IMG/VR virus record: IMGVR_UViG_3300050821_006147
Span: 1 to 21,319 of that record
Strand: one strand, 5' to 3'
DNA: 21,319 nt
Origin: a virus
Under the pieces are notes generated by a model, which did not search any database, was not told the DNA's origin, and worked only from the letters and a program-made list of their open reading frames with translations. Position 1 is the first letter of the stretch. Every line of letters begins with the position of its first letter. Below, piece by piece: positions 17,315 through 21,319 of this stretch. A program made the position numbers and the translations under genes.

Positions 17315-18036
17315 TGGCTGGGTACACCCCTGTTTTCGATACCGTGCTAGACGGCACGCTCTACGGTAAGTGGCCCCATACGGGCATCTGGGTTTGCCTC
17401 CTGTCACAGTGCGACCGTCGCGGCCACATCGATGTCGTTCCGGCGCTCCTCGCCGCCAAGATCGGCGTGCCGATTGAAACCCTCCTTGCATGCATCTCTG
17501 ACTTCATGCAACCGGACCCCGGCTCACGCACCGGAGACCTCGAAGGGCGTCGCCTCGAATTGATCGATCCGTCGTCCCGCGAATGGGGATGGAAAGTCAT
17601 CAATCACTCAACGTACCGCGAAAAGGCCCGAAAATCGGCCTACGACAAAGAGCGCACCGAGTCGGGTAGGGATGCTGAACGGAAGCGTAAAACAAGTACT
17701 CCCGCGAAGTCCCGCGAAGTCCCGCGAAGTCCCGACACCACCCGCGCTCTCCCGCTCTCAGAAGCAGAAGCAAACAATAAGAAGGTCGCTGCCGCTCCCG
17801 ACTCCATTCCCGGCCTCGATTTGGAGACGTGGAACACCTGGCTTGCCTACCGCGCCGACATCAAAAAACCGATCAAGCGGCCATCCATGGAAGCGGCGAT
17901 GAAGGACCTCGCATCGTACGGCGATCTGCAGGCGCTGGTGGTGGGCCAATCCGTCGCCAACGGCTACCAGGGTCTTTTCCCCCTCAAAGGCGGACCGAAA
18001 CCCAGGACGCCAACCGATAGGTTCAAGACCGCATGA
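17314..18036 (+). CDS. Replication initiator / DnaT-like replisome organiser (240 aa)
   Basis: Residues 15-110 look like a winged-helix DNA-binding domain (LYGKWPHTGIWVCLLSQC, HIDVVPALLAAKIGVPIETL). A low-complexity basic linker follows (110-160). The C-terminal region ETWNTWLAYRADIKKPIKRP to VVGQSVANGYQGLF is the conserved module found in phage replication proteins that load the replicative helicase. The linker DNA contains three tandem decamers at 17701-17734, a position where lambda-type initiator genes hold origin iterons. Starts at ATG 17314 with TGATG overlap. It precedes HNH and primase-helicase genes in one operon, fitting this role. Confidence 0.8.
   Translation: MAGYTPVFDTVLDGTLYGKWPHTGIWVCLLSQCDRRGHIDVVPALLAAKIGVPIETLLACISDFMQPDPGSRTGDLEGRRLELIDPSSREWGWKVINHSTYREKARKSAYDKERTESGRDAERKRKTSTPAKSREVPRSPDTTRALPLSEAEANNKKVAAAPDSIPGLDLETWNTWLAYRADIKKPIKRPSMEAAMKDLASYGDLQALVVGQSVANGYQGLFPLKGGPKPRTPTDRFKTA
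17701..17734 (+). repeat. Tandem decamer repeats inside initiator gene
   Basis: CCCGCGAAGT occurs three times in exact head-to-tail order, then a partial CCCG. Unit length 10 is not a multiple of three, so the three copies are read in different frames and the protein has no repeat (PAKSREVPRSPD). That points to selection on DNA, such as origin iterons, or to recent slippage. A purine- and A-rich stretch follows at about 17758-17785. Confidence 0.8.
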
Positions 18037-18611
18037 AGACGCGCAGCAGACGCGACGATGGGGTTTTCGCAGCGGAAGGGGCAGCGGCGGCGAAAGCGGC
18101 TGGCGAGAAGCATTACGTTTCAAATCGACCGTGCCCACAGGGCCACATCGGCAAGCGATTCGTTTCCAACAACGGGTGCGCCGAATGCCTCCGTTCGCAG
18201 TGCAAGCAGTACTACCACCGCAACCACGAGGTAATGCGAAGGAGAAATAGCGAGTGGGCGAAGAAAAACCCCGCCAAAAATTGCGCCCGCGCTCGCGCTT
18301 GGTATCACAGGTCACCAGAAAATAAAGCCAAAACCTTTGTGTATCGCGACCAATGGCGCTTGGAAAATCCCGAGCGCGTCAACGCGTCTAGTCGGCGCGC
18401 TTCCGCCCGTCGGCGGTGCAGGACCGTTACCCCGGCATGGGCGGACAGGGCGGCGATCGACAAGATTTACGCAGATTGTCCGCCAGGCATGGAGGTCGAT
18501 CATATCGTGCCGATTCAGGGCAAGAACGTGTGCGGACTCCATGTCGAAACCAATTTGCAGTACCTAACAAAATCAGCAAATTCAAGCAAGGGGGCGAAGT
18601 GGGAGCCTTAA
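18033..18611 (+). CDS. HNH endonuclease-type protein (192 aa)
   Basis: An N-terminal zinc-knuckle-like region (CPQGHIGKRFVSNNGCAEC, followed by C and H residues) precedes a basic helical part. The HNH core lies at the C-terminus: MEVDHIVPIQG, GLHVETNLQYLT and N..KG. The DHIVP...N..L...N.xK pattern is the ββα-metal nuclease motif. ATG at 18033 shares ATGA with the initiator. Phage HNH genes at such positions may be homing or free-standing nicking enzymes. Its last 13 bases overlap the start of the primase-helicase. Confidence 0.85.
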   Translation: MKTRSRRDDGVFAAEGAAAAKAAGEKHYVSNRPCPQGHIGKRFVSNNGCAECLRSQCKQYYHRNHEVMRRRNSEWAKKNPAKNCARARAWYHRSPENKAKTFVYRDQWRLENPERVNASSRRASARRRCRTVTPAWADRAAIDKIYADCPPGMEVDHIVPIQGKNVCGLHVETNLQYLTKSANSSKGAKWEP

Positions 18612-20374
18612 AGACTTGGGCTGATTTCGGCATTGATATCCCATCCGGAAGATCCGGCGAGATTGATTTGACGTGCCCGAAGTGTTCGCCGCAACGCAAA
18701 AAGAAGAATGCCCGCTGCCTCTCAGTGAATGTGGAGAAAGGCGTATTTTCGTGCGCCCACTGCGGTTTTTCTGGTGGATTGCTCGAGGGCGCCCACCAAA
18801 ACGAGCCAGCCTGGCGCAAACCGATCTATCGCAAACCCTCCGCGTTCAAGCCCAAGGAGGACGGTGGCGTTTTCGAATGGCTGCAAACCCGCGGTGTCTC
18901 GGAAGCCATAGCCAAGCGCAACGGCGTCACGGCTGCGCGCGTGTACATGCCTCAGGTGGAGGAGGAAGTCACCGCCATGGCGTTCCCGTACCACCGCAAC
19001 GGCGAACTGGTGAACGTCAAGTACCGTGATCGCCAGAAGAACTTCCGCATGGAGGCCGGAGCGGAGCGGATCCTGTACGGCTTCGATGACATCGACGACG
19101 AGCGGTGCGTCATCGTTGAGGGTGAAATCGACAAACTGTCCATTGAGATGGCCGGCATTACGAGCTGCGTCAGCGTTCCGGATGGAGCCCCCACCCCCAA
19201 CACGAAGGACTACGCCAGCAAGTTCGTTTTCCTGGACAACGACTGGGAGCGCCTAGAGCGGGTCAAGCAATGGGTCATAGCCGTCGACAACGACCCCCCT
19301 GGCTTGCGGCTTGAGGAGGAGCTTACGCGCCGCCTAGGCATCGAGAACTGCCTGCGGGTCACATGGTCGAGTGATTGCAAAGACGCCAATGACGTGTTGC
19401 GGTCCTTCGGTCCGGCGGTACTCGCGGAGTGCATCGCAAATGCCCAGCCGTACCCGATCAAGGGCGTCATCACGGTCGGCGACATCTCCCGCGAGATCGA
19501 CCGGCTATACGCCGAGGGCGTCAAACCCGGCTGTTCGACGGGTTGGAAGTCGCTCGATGAGTATTACACCGTCCGCCTGGGCGAGATGACCGTAATTACG
19601 GGCGTTCCAAATTCCGGAAAAAGCAATTGGCTGGACGCGCTGCTGGTCAATCTGGCTCATCAGCACGAATGGCGCTTCGCGATTTTCTCCCCCGAGAACC
19701 AGCCGATCCAGAACCATATTTCGCGGCTGATGGAGCACCACTCCCGCATGCCGTTCCGCGACGGCCCGACGCCGCGTATGGACTTCGCGCGGATGACGCT
19801 CGAGAAGGAATGGTTGGCCGCTCACGTGCAATTCATGTTGCCCGAGGACGAGTCGGACTGGTCGGTCGAGTGGATCCTGAAGACCGCGGCAATCCTTGTG
19901 CGGCGCACCGGCATCAACGCTCTGGTGATTGATCCCTGGAACGAGATCGAGCAGCAGCGGCCGAAGGGCATGACCGAAACCGACTACGTGTCCTCATGCC
20001 TGCGCAAGATTCGCCAGTTCGGCCGGCGCACCAAGACGCATATTTTCATCGTCGCGCATCCGCAAAAAATGTACCGCGACAAGTCCGGAGAGTACCCGGT
20101 CCCGACTCTCTATGACATATCCGGATCAGCTCACTGGAGGAATAAAGCGGACAACGGAATCGTGGTGTTCCGCGACATCAACGAACCCGATAAGCCGGGC
20201 GTTGAGATCCATGTGCAGAAGATTCGCTTTCGTGAAATCGGCAAAGTTGGAGGTGTCGAATTGAAATACGACAAAGTGACCGGCGGTTACTACGACTGGA
20301 TCCGCCCCAAGTCCCTGCCATCGCAGGCCAATAGGGAAACGGATGAGGAGAAACCAGCGTGGTGGAACCAGTGA
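18599..20374 (+). CDS. Bifunctional primase-helicase (591 aa)
   Basis: Synthesises primers and unwinds DNA at the phage fork. The N-terminal zinc domain has CPKC (26-29) and CAHC (52-55). A TOPRIM fold follows, with CVIVEGEIDK (170-179, E174) and AVDNDPPG (228-235). The DnaB/T7 gp4-type helicase has Walker A GVPNSGKS (335-342) and Walker B ALVIDPWNE (441-449), then HIFIVAHPQK and the arginine-rich end of the ATPase. The GTG at 18599 follows AGGGGG and gives a protein of gp4-like size; the longer frame from 18416 lies within the HNH gene and is rejected. It overlaps the HNH stop by 13 bases. Confidence 0.93.
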   Translation: MGALKTWADFGIDIPSGRSGEIDLTCPKCSPQRKKKNARCLSVNVEKGVFSCAHCGFSGGLLEGAHQNEPAWRKPIYRKPSAFKPKEDGGVFEWLQTRGVSEAIAKRNGVTAARVYMPQVEEEVTAMAFPYHRNGELVNVKYRDRQKNFRMEAGAERILYGFDDIDDERCVIVEGEIDKLSIEMAGITSCVSVPDGAPTPNTKDYASKFVFLDNDWERLERVKQWVIAVDNDPPGLRLEEELTRRLGIENCLRVTWSSDCKDANDVLRSFGPAVLAECIANAQPYPIKGVITVGDISREIDRLYAEGVKPGCSTGWKSLDEYYTVRLGEMTVITGVPNSGKSNWLDALLVNLAHQHEWRFAIFSPENQPIQNHISRLMEHHSRMPFRDGPTPRMDFARMTLEKEWLAAHVQFMLPEDESDWSVEWILKTAAILVRRTGINALVIDPWNEIEQQRPKGMTETDYVSSCLRKIRQFGRRTKTHIFIVAHPQKMYRDKSGEYPVPTLYDISGSAHWRNKADNGIVVFRDINEPDKPGVEIHVQKIRFREIGKVGGVELKYDKVTGGYYDWIRPKSLPSQANRETDEEKPAWWNQ

Positions 20375-20571
20375 AAGTCATCGACTTCTACGAAGGCGCC
20401 GCTAAAACGCTCGGCTTCGAAAGCCTGGCGGCGCTTGAGGATGCCTGCTTGGCTTCATTCGATATCGAGACGGAGCGGCTACAGGCAGCCTGCAGACATC
20501 TGCACGTCGCTGACGAACTCGAAACGTGCGGCGACTGCGGGAAGCCTTTCGCGCTGAGGGCTCAAACATGA
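20359..20571 (+). CDS. Small zinc-binding hypothetical protein (70 aa)
   Basis: Starts at GTG 20359, eight bases after GAGGAG, inside the helicase end; GTG 20371, making GTGA with the helicase stop, is the alternative (66 aa). Product MVEPVKVIDFYEGAAKTLGF... is helical, with CGDCGKPF near the C-terminus and C46, H48. No family is recognised. Confidence 0.65.
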   Translation: MVEPVKVIDFYEGAAKTLGFESLAALEDACLASFDIETERLQAACRHLHVADELETCGDCGKPFALRAQT

Positions 20572-20756
20572 ACGGCCACTCCACCCATATTCTCGCGGAA
20601 CACATGGTCAAGACCTTCGAGAATTTGCAGTTCTCCCTCTCATCGACCTGCAAGTGCCTCAGTTGCTTCACGTGGAAGCTCGAATACGACGGAGTGATTA
20701 AGCACGAAGCGGAGACCTTGGAAGGGCTGATTCAGACGCTGGAGGGGGCGGCATGA
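20568..20756 (+). CDS. Small hypothetical protein with Cys triad (62 aa)
   Basis: ATG at 20568 shares ATGA with the previous stop. Protein begins MNGHSTHILAEHMVKTFENL and contains TCKCLSCF, a possible metal site, then an acidic helix. A longer frame from 20526 overlaps the upstream gene and is rejected. No family is recognised. Confidence 0.65.
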   Translation: MNGHSTHILAEHMVKTFENLQFSLSSTCKCLSCFTWKLEYDGVIKHEAETLEGLIQTLEGAA

Positions 20757-21163
20757 TGCAGCACCAGGTATACCCGGAAGCGCCTTCGATACAGCGCGGC
20801 CGGCAAACCATCCTAACGCTGTGGGCGTGTGCCGAATGCGGACGCACGAAATACGCCAATTGCGTGCTACGGAAAAAGAAATATTGTAGTCGTCGCTGTT
20901 TTGGGTTAGCGCATTCCAGGCACATGGCCGGCGCTAAGAGCCCCCTCTATACGGGTGGCCAAAAGCTCAAAAGGGAGGGGCGCACTGATCGCCTGTACAC
21001 GCGCATCCCCGCATACAAAGTGAGGGCAGTCATGCAGTGGGTCGATGCGCGCGATGCTCTCGGTACTGCCGATGATGTAGCCGAACGCCTCCGCCTACCC
21101 AAGCAGGCCGTCTATCACACGGCTTCCCACTACCGACGAAAATTGAGGATGGCAACCACATGA
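20753..21163 (+). CDS. Zinc-ribbon plus HTH protein (136 aa)
   Basis: Residues about 24-52 contain CAECGR, NC and CSRRC, a treble-clef-like zinc site. Residues 90-130 hold an HTH (QWVDARDALGTADDVAERLR, then LPKQAVYHTASHYRRK). The ATG at 20753 (ATGA with the previous stop) is preceded by GGAGGGGG; a second ATG follows at 20756. Its HTH is closely related to that of the next gene, so the two are tandem paralogs. Probably DNA-binding. Confidence 0.72.
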   Translation: MMQHQVYPEAPSIQRGRQTILTLWACAECGRTKYANCVLRKKKYCSRRCFGLAHSRHMAGAKSPLYTGGQKLKREGRTDRLYTRIPAYKVRAVMQWVDARDALGTADDVAERLRLPKQAVYHTASHYRRKLRMATT

Positions 21164-21319
21164 GCATTGCAACTCCCGCACGTCGAATCGATTCAGTCGT
21201 GCGCCGCCGTTACCAGCAGTTGACCGCGCCGAAAGCCAAGGCGATAGCCGACTGGGTTGCGGCACGCCAGGCATTGGGGACCGCAGCCGACCTCGCCAAG
21301 CGTCTCGGGATTCCCGTTC
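21160..21319 (+). CDS. HTH protein, N-terminal part only, cut by window edge
   Basis: Starts at ATG 21160, overlapping the previous stop (ATGA), and is open to the right edge. MSIATPARRIDSVVRRRYQQ is followed by AIADWVAARQALGTAADLAK, which mirrors AVMQWVDARDALGTADDVAE of the preceding protein. It lacks the N-terminal zinc site. Too short to say more. Confidence 0.6.
   Translation, partial: MSIATPARRIDSVVRRRYQQLTAPKAKAIADWVAARQALGTAADLAKRLGIPV

Noticed and set aside
17701-17734. Tandem repeat as a CRISPR array
   Set aside because: Ten-base units with no spacers, inside a coding gene.

Overview
The window is the early (lysogeny, recombination, replication) half of a temperate tailed-phage genome or prophage. 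GC content is high and the small phage proteins resemble those of proteobacterial, probably Burkholderiales-like, prophages; the host assignment is inference from family resemblance only. No tRNA, rRNA, CRISPR array, insertion sequence, structural or lysis gene is visible.

Layout. A control region at about 14.6-15.7 kb divides two convoys. The C1-type S24 repressor (14935-15615, -) faces a Cro-like gene (15712-15963, +). Two promoters with the same architecture, each with a near-identical 17-bp operator in its spacer, drive the leftward operon (14590 down past position 6) and the rightward operon (15712 to the right edge). Leftward, in transcription order: a zinc-binding protein, a small HTH protein, many tiny proteins (four with one membrane segment), an ERF-type annealing protein, a YqaJ/lambda-type exonuclease, a long coiled-coil protein, conserved phage hypotheticals, a Ref-type HNH nuclease, a diversity-generating retroelement (DGR), a C5-cytosine methyltransferase, an exported protein, more hypotheticals, a tyrosine integrase behind a strongly structured leader, and four more small genes. 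Rightward: Cro, a zinc/DHR protein, a CII-position HTH regulator, small proteins, a replication initiator with three tandem decamers, an HNH protein, a primase-helicase, and small Zn/HTH proteins.

The most interesting system is the DGR (about 5.4-8.1 kb, -): two target genes with DUF1566/C-type-lectin-like C-termini, an accessory protein (Avd), a template repeat (TR) and a reverse transcriptase with the DGR hallmark IGNLSSQ and a YVDD active site. Aligned by eye, the TR and the two variable repeats (VR1, VR2) differ at 13 and 11 positions over 100 and 98 bp, and all 24 differences fall on TR adenines (coding sense). The TR is not in an intergenic gap: it is read in frame as the N-terminus of the reverse transcriptase, whose start overlaps the avd stop. 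The cassette sits in the DNA-metabolism operon, coupled upstream to a Ref-like nuclease and downstream to a methyltransferase, not beside a tail gene.

Most adjacent genes overlap by ATGA, GTGA, TTGA, TGATG or TAATG. This pattern fixed many starts and revealed several genes under 60 codons. Starts given here are often internal to longer open frames, for that reason.
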